The notes: generated by a model not told the origin, from the letters alone. A stretch of DNA of 64,000 nucleotides from Pelomonas sp. V22 (GCF_030014915.1 NZ_JAGIXS010000005.1:62001-126000), one strand, 5' to 3'. Shown: positions 43,329-54,111, counted from the first letter of the stretch. Numbers and translations are program-made.

Positions 43329-44071
43329 AGCGCGGTGAACGCCAGCAGCCAGCGGCGCCGGCCCAGCAGCCAGCCGGCCAGCGGCAGCAACTGCCCGGCA
43401 TGGATGCCCAGGAAATGCGCCGGCCGCAGATCGCCACCGGACAGCACCCAGCCCAGCAGCGGCAGCGCCTGCCCGCCCTCGGGCGGCGGCTGGTCGCCCA
43501 GCAGGATGCCCACGCCAGCGCCCATCACGAAGGTCAGCGCGAGGCCCAGCAACATGGCCAAGCGGTCCGTCGGCGCCTGCGTCGGATCCGGATGGCGCCA
43601 CAGCTGCCAAGCCAGCAGCGGCTGTGTGGCGGTCAGCAGCAAGGCGCCCAGGCCCATCAGCGAGTACATCAGGCCGTGCCAGAGATCGCTGACGTTGTAG
43701 TGCGAGGCCTGACCGAGTCCGGCCTGCAGCGTGATGTAGAGGAACTCGAAGCTGCCGGTGGCGATCAAGAGCCAGACGATGCGTCTGACCGCCCGGCCCT
43801 CGCGCCGCGCCGCCGGCAGGTGGCCGATGAACCAGGCCGTGGTCCAGGCCAGCAAGGCGATGGACAGCGCGAACTTGATCGGCTTGATCCAGACATTGGC
43901 GCCGCGCAGCATCCGCTCATCCAGCCCCCAGGCCAGGGCCATCGGGATGATGCAGACGAGCAGCACCGCGCCGTACCAGGCGAGGCGGCGCTCGCGCTGC
44001 TGCAGCTGGTCCCACAGCCAGGCGAGCGGCGTGGGGCGTGCGAGCGCGGCGTTGAAGCTATTGCTGCTCAT
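43283..44071 (-). CDS. Hypothetical membrane protein
   Basis: A 262-residue membrane protein with seven or eight hydrophobic segments, the first near residue 33. Polar loops contain NVWIKPIKFALSIALLAW and HFLGIHAGQLLPLAGW. I do not recognise a characterised family. It is coupled by an ATGA overlap to the ABA4-like gene upstream, so the two probably act together. Its 3' end overlaps the convergent merR-type gene by 46 bp, so the two reading frames share sequence on opposite strands. Confidence 0.8.
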   Translation of the reverse strand: MSSNSFNAALARPTPLAWLWDQLQQRERRLAWYGAVLLVCIIPMALAWGLDERMLRGANVWIKPIKFALSIALLAWTTAWFIGHLPAARREGRAVRRIVWLLIATGSFEFLYITLQAGLGQASHYNVSDLWHGLMYSLMGLGALLLTATQPLLAWQLWRHPDPTQAPTDRLAMLLGLALTFVMGAGVGILLGDQPPPEGGQALPLLGWVLSGGDLRPAHFLGIHAGQLLPLAGWLLGRRRWLLAFTALYGLAFLGLLMRGLG

Positions 44072-44529
44072 GCCGACACCTCCGCCCGTTGTGGCGAACG
44101 GCGCCAGACGCCGCGCAGCAGCGCAAAGCCGAGCAAGCCGGCCGGGCCGAACATGAAGGTGAGGGCCAGCAGCGGCAGCACCAGCAGGTGCGGCAGGCCG
44201 AGGGCGGCAGACCGCTCGGCGATCCAGCTGCCGACCAACAGGTCGAAGGCCAGGTAGTGCAGCCAGCCGGCAGCCAGCAAGGCCGGCTGGGCCAGCAGGC
44301 GCCGCACGGCCGCCATCGAGTCGTAGCCGCCGTCGCCCATGCCATTGCGGACAAACAAGGCCACATAAGCCACGGCCAGCAGCAGCGGCACGATGCGCCC
44401 GGCATAGAGCCTGGCGGCGGGCGCCCAGCGTGTGCCGGCCGGCGAGACGGCCAGCGCCAGCCAGCCGGTGACGGCGAGGCTGCTGCCCAGCGAGAACAGG
44501 GTGTCGGGATCGAGACCGGGAATTGACAT
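44068..44529 (-). CDS. ABA4-like (DUF4281) membrane protein
   Basis: A 153-residue membrane protein with four hydrophobic segments, matching the ABA4-like/DUF4281 family (blocks LAGWLHYLAFDLLVGSWI and LTFMFGPAGLL). In plants ABA4 is needed for neoxanthin synthesis; the bacterial role is unknown. The ATG at 44529 has AAGGAAC in good position. It is the first gene of a two-gene operon, divergent from a TetR gene with a palindrome between them, so repression by TetR is likely. Confidence 0.85.
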   Translation of the reverse strand: MSIPGLDPDTLFSLGSSLAVTGWLALAVSPAGTRWAPAARLYAGRIVPLLLAVAYVALFVRNGMGDGGYDSMAAVRRLLAQPALLAAGWLHYLAFDLLVGSWIAERSAALGLPHLLVLPLLALTFMFGPAGLLGFALLRGVWRRSPQRAEVSA

Positions 44530-44606
44530 GCAAGTTCCTTGAGGAAGGGCGAAGGGGAATGGGTAAGAGGAAATGGGTAAGAGGGAATTGGCGGAAGGTC
44601 GAGTCA

Positions 44607-44625
44607 ATCTGAACAGTGTTCAGAT
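44607..44625. promoter_or_regulatory. TetR operator candidate
   Basis: ATCTGAACA (44607-44615), one central G and TGTTCAGAT (44617-44625) form a perfect 19-bp palindrome in the 148-bp divergent space before the TetR gene. A second, damaged copy begins ATCTGAACG at 44641. This is a typical TetR-family operator. Confidence 0.75.
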
Positions 44626-44677
44626 AAATCGTCGTCTATGATCTGAACGCTGTCAAGTTCCATGAGCCATCCCCCCC

Positions 44678-45367
44678 GTGAGCACCCCCCGCAACCGAAC
44701 CTCCGCCGCCGACGTGCCACGCGACGCCTACCACCACGGCGCCCTGCGCGAGGCCCTGATCGCGGCGGCCGAGGCCGTGCTGGCCGAGCGCGGGCTGGAG
44801 GGCTTCTCGCTGCGCGAGGTGGCGCGTCGCTCGGGCGTGTCGCCGGCCGCGCCGGCCCATCATTTCGGTGATGCCGAGGGCCTGCTGGCGGCCGTGGCCA
44901 CGCTGGCCTTCGATGGCCTGACCGCCGCCTTGAAGGCCGGCGACGAGCGCGGCGGCAGTGACCCGGTGGCGCAGTTGCGCGAGCAGGGTCTCGGCTATGT
45001 GGGCTTCGCCCTCAAGCACCCGGGCCGCTTCGGCCTGATGTTCCGCTGCGAGGGCTACAAGAGCGAGGCCCTGGCGCAAAGCGGCCGTGCCGCCTACGGC
45101 GTGCTGGAAGCGGGTGTGCGCCGGCTCTGCCGCGTGCTTGAAGGTGCAGAGCTGACGCCGGCCCAGCAGCAGTCGCTGCTGGCGATCTGGTCCGTCGTGC
45201 ACGGCTTCGCGCATCTGGCACTGGCTGGCCAGTTCGACAGTCTGCTGCCGGCACGCGGCCGTGAGGCCGCCCTGCGCGGCCTCCTCGCGCCGCTGCTGGA
45301 GCAACAGCTGCAGGCCTTGCGCCCGGTGCGCCCACTGCGCCGCCGCAGGCTTGGCGCCGAGAAATAG
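44678..45367 (+). CDS. TetR/AcrR-family transcriptional regulator
   Basis: A 229-residue TetR regulator. The helix-turn-helix lies at about residues 20-65 (LREALIAAAEAVLAERGLEGFSLREVARRSGVSPAAPAHHFGD), and the C-terminal domain (about 80-215) resembles the WHG type. The start is GTG 44678. It sits divergent to the ABA4-like/membrane protein pair, with a perfect palindrome between them, so it probably represses that pair and itself. The ligand is unknown. Confidence 0.9.
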   Translation: MSTPRNRTSAADVPRDAYHHGALREALIAAAEAVLAERGLEGFSLREVARRSGVSPAAPAHHFGDAEGLLAAVATLAFDGLTAALKAGDERGGSDPVAQLREQGLGYVGFALKHPGRFGLMFRCEGYKSEALAQSGRAAYGVLEAGVRRLCRVLEGAELTPAQQQSLLAIWSVVHGFAHLALAGQFDSLLPARGREAALRGLLAPLLEQQLQALRPVRPLRRRRLGAEK

Positions 45368-45425
45368 TGCGCGCATAGCGCCCACCAAATGGGGGGGATG
45401 AGCCCGCCAGAGACATTGCGTTGAA

Positions 45426-45447
45426 GGGCGCCGGGTAGAGTGCGCCC
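45426..45447 (+). promoter_or_regulatory. Leader hairpin before the HD-GYP-like gene
   Basis: GGGCGC (45426-45431) and GCGCCC (45442-45447) pair around a 10-nt loop, 41 nt before the start at 45489. There is no U-tract. It might also be the end of the TetR transcript; I cannot tell. Confidence 0.3.
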
Positions 45448-45488
45448 GGTCGTAGTCTGCCGGCAGTCATGCCGCATTAACGCTGTTC

Positions 45489-46622
45489 ATGCGCGTCTGC
45501 TCGCTTCTCTCGGTCAAGGAACGTATCGTGCTCGGTCAGCCGCTGGCTTTCAGCGTGCGCGATGCCAGCCGTCTCTTGCTGCTGGCCCGGGGGCAGGTGA
45601 TTGCCGACGAGGATCAGCTCGATGCCCTGCTCAAGCGCGGCGCCGTGGTCGAGGTCGACGAGCTGGCTGCCGCCATCCAGCCCACCCGCAAGCTCGACCC
45701 CACCCAGCGCCTGGCCCGATTGCCGGCCGAATGGGAGCGCCTGAGCCACGACGTGCGCCTGGCGCTCGGGGCCGTGCCGGCCCAGATGGCCGCTGCCGTG
45801 CACAGCAGCACCGACCTGCTGCTCTCGCTGATCGACAGCTCGCCCGAGATGGCCCTGACCCAGATCGTGCGCCAGGGCGATGCCAGCGAGGGCCATTACG
45901 GCGTGCGCCATTCCATTCACGCGGCCACCGCCTGCCATGCGGCGGCGCGGCTGCTTGGCTGGAGCCCCGACGAACAGCGCCGCGCCTTCCAGGCCGCGCT
46001 GACGATGAACGTGGCCATGCTGGACCTGCAGGCCAAGCTCGCCACGCAGGTGTCGCCGCTGACGGCCCTGCAGCGCGAGGCGATCAACGAGCATCCGGTG
46101 CGCAGCGCCGAATTGCTGGCCGAGGCCGGCATTGACGACGAGGAATGGCTGGCCGCCATCCGCCAGCACCATGAGCTGCCCGATGGCAAAGGCTATCCGC
46201 GCGGGCTCAAGGAGGTCGAGCCGCTGGCCGAGCTGCTGCGCTTTGCCGATGTCTACACCGCCCGGCTGAGCAGCCGCGCCAACCGGCCGGCGATGAGCGC
46301 CATGCAGGCCGGCCGCGAGCTGCACCAGATGGCGGCGGCCAGCCCGCTGGCGGCGGCGCTGATCAAATCCTTCGGCATCTTCCCGCCGGGCAGCATCGTG
46401 CGCCTGGCCTCGGGCGAGATGGGCCTGGTCGTGCGCAACGGCGACAAGGCCCATTGCCCGCAGGTGGCCACGCTGACCGACGCCATGGGCGAGCCGCGCA
46501 TGAGCCCGCTGCTGCGCGACTGCGCCCGCGAGGCCTATGCCATTGCTGCCCTGCTGCCGGTGCAGAGCCTGCCGATGCGCTTGACCGACGAGAAGATCGC
46601 CAGCCTGATCGCGGCGGCCTGA
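45489..46622 (+). CDS. HD-GYP-like protein with degenerate HD pair
   Basis: A 377-residue protein whose C-terminal part (about residues 120-300) follows the HD-GYP cyclic-di-GMP phosphodiesterase layout. H141/H144, H202-P203, H227-H228-E229 and DGKGYP (232-237) are present, but the diagnostic HD pair is replaced by N174-V175 (TMNVAMLDLQ). The N-terminal 120 residues resemble the DUF3391-like front domain of such proteins. Loss of HD suggests reduced or lost phosphodiesterase activity and perhaps a role as c-di-GMP sensor. It lies tail to tail, 3 nt from a GGDEF gene. Confidence 0.82.
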   Translation: MRVCSLLSVKERIVLGQPLAFSVRDASRLLLLARGQVIADEDQLDALLKRGAVVEVDELAAAIQPTRKLDPTQRLARLPAEWERLSHDVRLALGAVPAQMAAAVHSSTDLLLSLIDSSPEMALTQIVRQGDASEGHYGVRHSIHAATACHAAARLLGWSPDEQRRAFQAALTMNVAMLDLQAKLATQVSPLTALQREAINEHPVRSAELLAEAGIDDEEWLAAIRQHHELPDGKGYPRGLKEVEPLAELLRFADVYTARLSSRANRPAMSAMQAGRELHQMAAASPLAAALIKSFGIFPPGSIVRLASGEMGLVVRNGDKAHCPQVATLTDAMGEPRMSPLLRDCAREAYAIAALLPVQSLPMRLTDEKIASLIAAA

Positions 46623-46625
46623 GGG

Positions 46626-48719
46626 TCAGTGCCTCTGGCCTTGCCCCGGGTGGCCTGGCTCACGCGCCGGCCAGCTGACCTCGCGGCCCGCGCTGTGCAG
46701 CAGCGCGAACTGGCCCTGTGCCACACCGGCGGCGGCGTCCGCCTGTTCGGGCAGCGGTTGGCCGAGGTCAATCTGCTGGATGCCCACCCACAGCGCGCGG
46801 CCGCTGGCCTTGGCCGCGTACAAGCACTGGTCGGCCAGCGAGACCACGGTTTCCCAGGACGGTAGCTCGGGCGCGCCGGCTTGCTGGGGCGCAAACGGGT
46901 AGCAGGCAAAGCCGATGGAGCAGCTGCGCCGCAGCCGGCGGCCCTGGCCCAGGTCGAACTCATGGGCCGCCATCTGGCTGCAGATGCGCTCGGCCAGTTC
47001 GCCGGGCTCGTTGCGGGCCGCCACCCGTGCGAACACCAGGAACTCCTCGCCGCCCCAGCGCACCACGGTGTCCGACTGGCGCACCAGGCTGCGCAGCAGG
47101 GCTGAGGCCTGGCGCAGCACGGCGTCGCCGGCGGCATGGCCATGCTCGTCGTTGATGAACTTGAAGTGGTCCAGGTCGATCAGCAGGAAGGCGGCGCCCG
47201 GCTCGGCTGGCACGGCGCTGCCATCGCCACGCGGTGCCAGCGCCTGATGCCGCTGGCGGCGCATCTGGGCCAGCTCCTCGACGATCCGGCTGCTCAGGTA
47301 GCGGCGGTTGTGCAGGCCGGTCAGCGGGTCTTCCAGCGCCATGTCGTGCATGGCACGGTAGGCCCGCTTCAGGTAGACGCGGCTGACGGCGATCACGGCG
47401 GCGACCGCCAGGCCCAGCACGCCGGTCAGCACCCACAGCCAGCGGAAGCGCTTCTGCTGGTCCTGCTCATGCTCCAGCGTCTCGATCTGGCGCTGCTTGC
47501 GGTCGGCTTCGTAGGCGGCCGAGGCTTCGGCGATGCGCTTCTGGTTGTCGCTCTGGTGCAGCGCCTCCTTGCGGCGCTGGTACTCGAGCTGGGCCGCATA
47601 GGCCGCCTCGAAATCGCGGTTGTGGGCCAGTTCCTCGGCGATGGCCTTCTGGATGGCGACCAGGGTGACCTCCTGGCCGGGCCGGCTGGCGATGGTCTCG
47701 TTGGCGCGGCGCAGCAGGGCGATGCCTTCGGGATGGCCGGTGCGGTTCAGCGCGATGCCGCGGTTGGCCAGGCACAGGTCGGCCATGTTCAGGTCACCGA
47801 TGCGCAGGAAGATCGGGCGGGCGGCGTCGGTAAGGCGCAGCGCCTCGGCCCAGTCCTTGCGCTGCATGGCCCCGTCGCTGAGGTTGAACATCACCATGGA
47901 CTGGACGAAATCGTCGCCTTCCTCGACCGCGCTCTTGCGCGCCGCCTCCAGCTCGCGCTCATGGGCCTGCTGGTTGCCGGCCTGGGCCTGCAGGTAGGCC
48001 ATCAGCGAGTGCAGGCGCGCCAGCACATCGGGCACCTGGCCGCGTTCGGCTATGTCGATCGCCTGTTGTTCGGCACGCAGGGCCTCGGCCACATCGCCGC
48101 TGCCATGGCGCAGCGAGGCCATCACGTGCAGGGTCTCGGCCTGGCCCTCGGCATCATCCAGCTGGTCGTACTGGCGCAGCACCTCGGTCAGCTGCTCCAT
48201 GGCCTCGCCCTTGCGCGCCAGCCCGAGCAGGCTCATGGCTCGCACGCGCAAGGCTTCAAGGGCGCGCAGCCGGGTGATCCGGTCGGCCGAGCTCAGCAGG
48301 GCCGGTATCGCCGGCGCGCTCTGTTCGTCGTGGATGCGCAGTGCCTCGGCCGGTTGGCCAAGGCCGAGCCGGCCCTTGGCCAGCAAGCTGGCAAAGCGCA
48401 CCCGCAGCGGCGTACCGACCTGGGTCAACGCCAGCCCCTGCTGCGCCGAGCTCAGTGCTTCGTCCCAGCGCCGCAGACGCAGTTGATCGGCCGCCAGCCG
48501 ATCCAGGAACCAGGCCCGTTGGTCTGGCTCCAGCGGACCCGCGAGCGCCTGGCGCGCCATGGCGATGGCCCTCGCGCGGTCCTTCGCGGGGGTGGCCTCG
48601 AGCTGCTGGCGCAGTTCGGCAGCGCTGGCCGGCGCTGCCGCAGTGAAAGCCGATGCCACCGGCGTCGCCAGGACTAGGCAGGCCGCGGTGAATGCAATCC
48701 AGGATTTCGCGCAGCGCAT
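46626..48719 (-). CDS. TPR-GGDEF diguanylate cyclase
   Basis: A 697-residue protein: signal peptide (1 to about 25, ending PVASA), a periplasmic region of TPR-like helical repeats (about 60-390), a coiled-coil segment, one transmembrane helix (about 420-445) and a C-terminal GGDEF domain (about 465-640). The active-site motif is GGEEF in RWGGEEFLVF, and DPLTGLHNRRYL is intact, so it should make c-di-GMP from two GTP. I chose ATG 48719 (a TTG 9 nt upstream is possible). The periplasmic TPR part suggests sensing through protein contact. It is downstream of xthA on the minus strand. Confidence 0.92.
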   Translation of the reverse strand: MRCAKSWIAFTAACLVLATPVASAFTAAAPASAAELRQQLEATPAKDRARAIAMARQALAGPLEPDQRAWFLDRLAADQLRLRRWDEALSSAQQGLALTQVGTPLRVRFASLLAKGRLGLGQPAEALRIHDEQSAPAIPALLSSADRITRLRALEALRVRAMSLLGLARKGEAMEQLTEVLRQYDQLDDAEGQAETLHVMASLRHGSGDVAEALRAEQQAIDIAERGQVPDVLARLHSLMAYLQAQAGNQQAHERELEAARKSAVEEGDDFVQSMVMFNLSDGAMQRKDWAEALRLTDAARPIFLRIGDLNMADLCLANRGIALNRTGHPEGIALLRRANETIASRPGQEVTLVAIQKAIAEELAHNRDFEAAYAAQLEYQRRKEALHQSDNQKRIAEASAAYEADRKQRQIETLEHEQDQQKRFRWLWVLTGVLGLAVAAVIAVSRVYLKRAYRAMHDMALEDPLTGLHNRRYLSSRIVEELAQMRRQRHQALAPRGDGSAVPAEPGAAFLLIDLDHFKFINDEHGHAAGDAVLRQASALLRSLVRQSDTVVRWGGEEFLVFARVAARNEPGELAERICSQMAAHEFDLGQGRRLRRSCSIGFACYPFAPQQAGAPELPSWETVVSLADQCLYAAKASGRALWVGIQQIDLGQPLPEQADAAAGVAQGQFALLHSAGREVSWPAREPGHPGQGQRH

Positions 48720-48747
48720 CGGTGTCAAGCCCGCTCCCGATGCCGGG

Positions 48748-49548
48748 TCAGAGCTTGAAGTCGTAGTCGATGCTCAGCGGTGCGTGGTCGCTGAACTTCT
48801 GGTCTTTGTAGATGGCACAACGCTTGGCCAGCGCGGCCAGGGCCGGCGTGGCGAAGTGGTAGTCCAGCCGCCAACCCACGTTGTTCGCATAGGCCTGGCC
48901 GCGGTTGCTCCACCAGGTGTAGCAATCGTCGGTGGTGCCGGGTTCGAGCTGGCGGTAGACGTCGACCAGGCCACCGCCTTCGTTGCCGGTGCCAAACAGC
49001 TGGGTCAGCCAGGCGCGCTCCTCGGGCAGGAAGCCGGAGTTCTTCTGGTTGCTGCGCCAGTTCTTCAGGTCGGCCTGCTGGTGGGCGATGTTGATGTCGC
49101 CGACCAGGATGAACTCGCGCTCGGCCTTCAGCGCCATCAGGTGCGGGTACATCAGCGCGAGGAAGCGGAACTTGGCCTGCTGGCGGTCCTCGCCCGAAGA
49201 ACCGCTGGGGAAGTAGCAGGAGATCAGGCTGAGCTTGCGGCCGGGCTTGTCGAAGCGCTTCTCGACCCAGCGGCCTTCGGTGTCGAACTCGCCGCCGTCG
49301 AAGCCGATGATCAGGTCGCTCGGCTCCTCCTTGGTGTAGAGGCCCACGCCCGAGTAGCCCTTCTTCTCGGCATAGTGGAAGTGGCCTTGCAGCGGGCCTA
49401 TGGTGTCGAACTGGCCATCCACCACGTCGGCCTGCGCCTTGACTTCCTGCACGCCAATGGCGTCCGCCTTCTGGCTGGGCGCCCAGTCGAAGAACCCCTT
49501 GGTCGCGGCAGAGCGGATGCCGTTCAGGTTGGCGGTGATCAGTTTCAT
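48748..49548 (-). CDS. xthA: Exodeoxyribonuclease III
   Basis: A 266-residue endonuclease/exonuclease/phosphatase-fold enzyme. It begins KLITANLNGIRSA, has the catalytic Glu in IGVQEVKAQ, GYSGVGLYTK, the GDINIAH Asp/Asn pair and the final SDHAPLSIDYDF with the catalytic Asp-His. It repairs abasic sites and removes 3' blocks in DNA. It is divergent from pyrE, a common neighbour in Burkholderiales. The GGDEF gene follows 28 nt downstream. Confidence 0.96.
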   Translation of the reverse strand: MKLITANLNGIRSAATKGFFDWAPSQKADAIGVQEVKAQADVVDGQFDTIGPLQGHFHYAEKKGYSGVGLYTKEEPSDLIIGFDGGEFDTEGRWVEKRFDKPGRKLSLISCYFPSGSSGEDRQQAKFRFLALMYPHLMALKAEREFILVGDINIAHQQADLKNWRSNQKNSGFLPEERAWLTQLFGTGNEGGGLVDVYRQLEPGTTDDCYTWWSNRGQAYANNVGWRLDYHFATPALAALAKRCAIYKDQKFSDHAPLSIDYDFKL

Positions 49549-49578
49549 GGGAAGGCCACAAGCGTTGCTGCGCGCGCA

Positions 49579-49609
49579 TTGTGGCAGCGCGCGGGACTCT
49601 GCCTACAAT
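49579..49609 (+). promoter_or_regulatory. Candidate pyrE promoter
   Basis: TACAAT (49604-49609) is a good -10, 30 nt before the pyrE ATG. TTGTGG (49579-49584) would be a -35 with a long 19-bp spacer; the pair is plausible but not ideal. No pyrimidine-responsive leader structure is evident. Confidence 0.4.
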
Positions 49610-49639
49610 GCGCCGACCCCTAATCGCCCCGCCTTCTCG

Positions 49640-50314
49640 ATGACTGCCTCCGCCCCCGCCTCGCTCGCCCAGGATTTCGTCGCCTTCGCGGTCGATGCCG
49701 GCGTGCTGCGCTTCGGCGAGTTCAAGACCAAGGCCGGGCGGCTGAGCCCCTACTTCTTCAATGCGGGCCTGTTCGACGATGGCGCCAAGCTGGCGCGCCT
49801 GGCCGAGTTCTATGCCAAGACGCTGATCGCCTCGGGCCTGCAGTTCGACATGATCTTCGGCCCGGCCTACAAGGGCATCACGCTGGCCGCCGCCGTGTCC
49901 ATCGAGCTGGCGCGCCTCGGCCACAACAAGCCCTTCGCCTACAACCGCAAGGAAGCGAAAGACCATGGCGAAGGCGGCACCCTTGTCGGCGCCAAGGTGG
50001 CGGGCCGCGTTCTGATCATCGATGACGTGATCTCGGCCGGCACCTCGGTGCGCGAGTCCATCGCCATGATCCAGGCCGCCGGCGCCACGCCCTGCGGCGT
50101 GAGCATCGCGCTGGACCGCCAGGAGAAGGCGGCCGAGAACGGCGTCGACATGGAATGGAGCGCCGTGCAATACGTGACTCGCCAGCTGAACCTGCCGGTG
50201 GTGGCCATCGCCGGCCTGGCCGATCTGCTCGCCTATCTCAGCAACACCAGCAACCCGGCCGTGCAATCGCACGCGGCGGCCGTGCTGGCCTACCGCCAAC
50301 GCTACGGAGTCTGA
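49640..50314 (+). CDS. pyrE: Orotate phosphoribosyltransferase
   Basis: A 224-residue enzyme of de novo pyrimidine synthesis that joins orotate and PRPP to give OMP. The PRPP-binding motif is VLIIDDVISAGTSV, FGPAYKGI and FAYNRKEAKDHGEGG are the family blocks, and the Lys of AYKGI is conserved. The size matches the bacterial dimeric type. The next gene begins in a TGATG overlap with its stop. Confidence 0.97.
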   Translation: MTASAPASLAQDFVAFAVDAGVLRFGEFKTKAGRLSPYFFNAGLFDDGAKLARLAEFYAKTLIASGLQFDMIFGPAYKGITLAAAVSIELARLGHNKPFAYNRKEAKDHGEGGTLVGAKVAGRVLIIDDVISAGTSVRESIAMIQAAGATPCGVSIALDRQEKAAENGVDMEWSAVQYVTRQLNLPVVAIAGLADLLAYLSNTSNPAVQSHAAAVLAYRQRYGV

Positions 50315-50985
50315 TGCGCCGCCTGCCTACTCTCCTGCCGCTGGTTGCCCTGCTCGTCGCGCTGCCCTGCGCTCAGGGCCTGGCGCAAGGCAGCGGTGGC
50401 AAGGCGATCTATACCTGCACGACGACCGACGGCCGCAAACTGACCGGCGACCGCCCGATTGCCGACTGCATGACCCGCGAGCAGCGCGTGCTCAATGCCG
50501 ACGGCTCGCTGCGCAGCATCCTGCCGCCCTCGCTGTCGCTGGAGGAGAAGGCGGCCAAGGATGAGCTGGAGCGCAAGCAGGCCGTCGAGCGCTCGGCTCT
50601 GGCCGATGCGGTGCGGCGCGACCGCAACCTGAAGCTGCGCTTCCCCAACGAGGCGGCCCATCAGCGCGCCCGCACGGCCGCGCTGGACGATGTGAACACC
50701 GCCATGCGGACCTCGGAGCGCCGCCTGCTCGACCTGGCGGCCGAGCGCAAGCCGCTGTCCGACGAGGCCGAGTTCTACGTCGGCAAGCCGCTGCCGCCCA
50801 AGCTCAAGCAGCAGCTCGATGCCAACGATGCCGCCGCCGAAGCCCAGCGCGTGTTGATCGAGAACCAGAAGTCCGAGCTGGTGCGCGTCAACAAGCTCTA
50901 CGACCAGGAGCTGGCGCGCCTGAAGCGACTGTGGGCCGGCGCGCCGCTGGGCAGCATTCCTTCTGCCTCGGCCGCTTCTCACTGA
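50314..50985 (+). CDS. Exported DUF4124-like hypothetical protein
   Basis: A 223-residue protein with a signal peptide (cleavage near GLAQG, residue 26), then a DUF4124-like segment AIYTCTTTDGRKLTGDRPIADC with its two cysteines, then a long charged helix (about 75-215) likely to be a coiled coil. Such proteins are common in betaproteobacteria and their function is unknown. It is translationally coupled to pyrE by TGATG and ends just before a strong bidirectional terminator. Confidence 0.8.
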   Translation: MRRLPTLLPLVALLVALPCAQGLAQGSGGKAIYTCTTTDGRKLTGDRPIADCMTREQRVLNADGSLRSILPPSLSLEEKAAKDELERKQAVERSALADAVRRDRNLKLRFPNEAAHQRARTAALDDVNTAMRTSERRLLDLAAERKPLSDEAEFYVGKPLPPKLKQQLDANDAAAEAQRVLIENQKSELVRVNKLYDQELARLKRLWAGAPLGSIPSASAASH

Positions 50986-50990
50986 AAAGC

Positions 50991-51016
50991 AGAAGGCCCG
51001 CCTCGGCGGGCCTTCT
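50991..51016. terminator. Bidirectional terminator between the DUF4124 and S9 peptidase genes
   Basis: A perfect 12-bp stem, AGAAGGCCCGCC (50991-51002) with GGCGGGCCTTCT (51005-51016), around a 2-nt TC, with AAAA upstream and a short T-rich run downstream. It serves convergent genes ending at 50985 and 51037. Confidence 0.9.
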
Positions 51017-51036
51017 TCATTGCGCTGGCTGCGCTG

Positions 51037-53046
<2,010 letters not shown>

Positions 53047-53119
53047 CGAGGAACTCCCGTTCAGCAGAAATGACGAAGGGCCATTCTGACCGTGGTCGGA
53101 AGGGCCCTTCATAGGTCAT

Positions 53120-53134
53120 GCCCCAGGGTGGGGC
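53120..53134 (-). terminator. Possible terminator after the Tim44-like gene
   Basis: GCCCCA (53120-53125) and TGGGGC (53129-53134) pair around GGG, 10 nt after the Tim44-like stop on the minus strand. A 12-bp palindrome GAAGGGCCCTTC (53099-53110) lies a little further. Neither has a U-tract, so confidence is low. Confidence 0.35.
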
Positions 53135-53144
53135 GCCGCTTGGC

Positions 53145-54038
53145 TTACTGGCTGGCTTGGATACCGGCGATGGCCCATTCGCGGCTGCCGTCCAGCGGAC
53201 GCGCCAGGTGCCAGACCTCATCGAAGCCGCTCGCTGCGTCTTCGCTGCGCTCACGCACCAGGCCCCAGAAACGCACGCTGACGACCTGCTGGCCGTGTTC
53301 CTCGGCCCGGTCGATCACGGTGGCATCGAGCTGCAGCACCTCGGTCTGCTGCGTGGCGCCCTTGCGGTCCAGCAGCTCCTGCTGGATGGAGGCATACATC
53401 TCGGGTGTGGTGAAGCGGCGCAGGTCGGCCTGGTCGCCGGCATCGTTGGCGGCCTGCAGGCGGATGAAGACCTTCTTGGCCAACTGGGCGAACTCGGCGT
53501 CCTCGGCGGACGCGGCGACGGGCGCTGCTGCGGCGGCCGGGGCGGCCGAAGCAGAGAGGGGCTGCGGGTCGATGCGCTGCACCGGTGCGTAGCCACCGCC
53601 CTGGCCGCCCAAATTGCCACCGGCGTAGGCCGGCTGCGCCTGCTTGGCCGCGCCGAAGCGGCGCACCAGGAAACCAATCACCAGCATGGCCACCAGGCCG
53701 ATCAAGACCATGGTCATGATGTTGGCCATGGCGGCGCCAAAGCCGAAATGGCTGGCCAGCGCGGCGAGGCCGAGACCGGCGGCGAGGCCGGCCAGCGGGC
53801 CCATCCAGGAGCGCTTGGGCGGCTGGACCGGTGCGGCGGCCGGGGCTGGTGCGGCCGGGGCCGGCTGGGCCGCGTTTTGCGTCGGTGCGGCCGGCTTGGC
53901 GGGCTGGGCCGGTGTGGTCTGCTGCGGCACCGTGCGCTTCATGCCGCCGCCGCCGATGCGTTTGGCATTGGCTTCGATGCCACCCAGGCTCAGGGTGACG
54001 ATGAGGGCGCTCAGCAAGAGCTTGTTCAGGAAATTCAC
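53145..54038 (-). CDS. Tim44-like domain membrane protein
   Basis: A 297-residue protein: a signal/anchor (about 1-23), a low-complexity Pro/Ala linker (about 30-72), two hydrophobic segments (about 80-125), a Gly/Gln-rich linker, and a C-terminal Tim44-like domain (about 180-297: FAQLAKKVFIRLQAANDAGD, LRRFTTPEMYASIQQEL, VSVRFWGLVRE). In bacteria this fold is found in membrane proteins of unknown role; in mitochondria it is part of the import motor. The start is GTG 54038 with GGAGA before it. It may be the end of the SDR-RluA-gat transcript. Confidence 0.88.
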   Translation of the reverse strand: MNFLNKLLLSALIVTLSLGGIEANAKRIGGGGMKRTVPQQTTPAQPAKPAAPTQNAAQPAPAAPAPAAAPVQPPKRSWMGPLAGLAAGLGLAALASHFGFGAAMANIMTMVLIGLVAMLVIGFLVRRFGAAKQAQPAYAGGNLGGQGGGYAPVQRIDPQPLSASAAPAAAAAPVAASAEDAEFAQLAKKVFIRLQAANDAGDQADLRRFTTPEMYASIQQELLDRKGATQQTEVLQLDATVIDRAEEHGQQVVSVRFWGLVRERSEDAASGFDEVWHLARPLDGSREWAIAGIQASQ

Positions 54039-54111
54039 AGGGTCTCCAGATTCGCCCCGGGAGAGGGGCAGGATGCGAAATGGGGGCCGTGCTCGCGGTT
54101 TCAAGCCTGGC

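Noticed and set aside
53099-53110. GAAGGGCCCTTC palindrome before the S9 peptidase gene
   Set aside because: Zero-loop palindrome in GC-rich DNA with no repeat elsewhere in the window; could be an operator, but nothing supports it.
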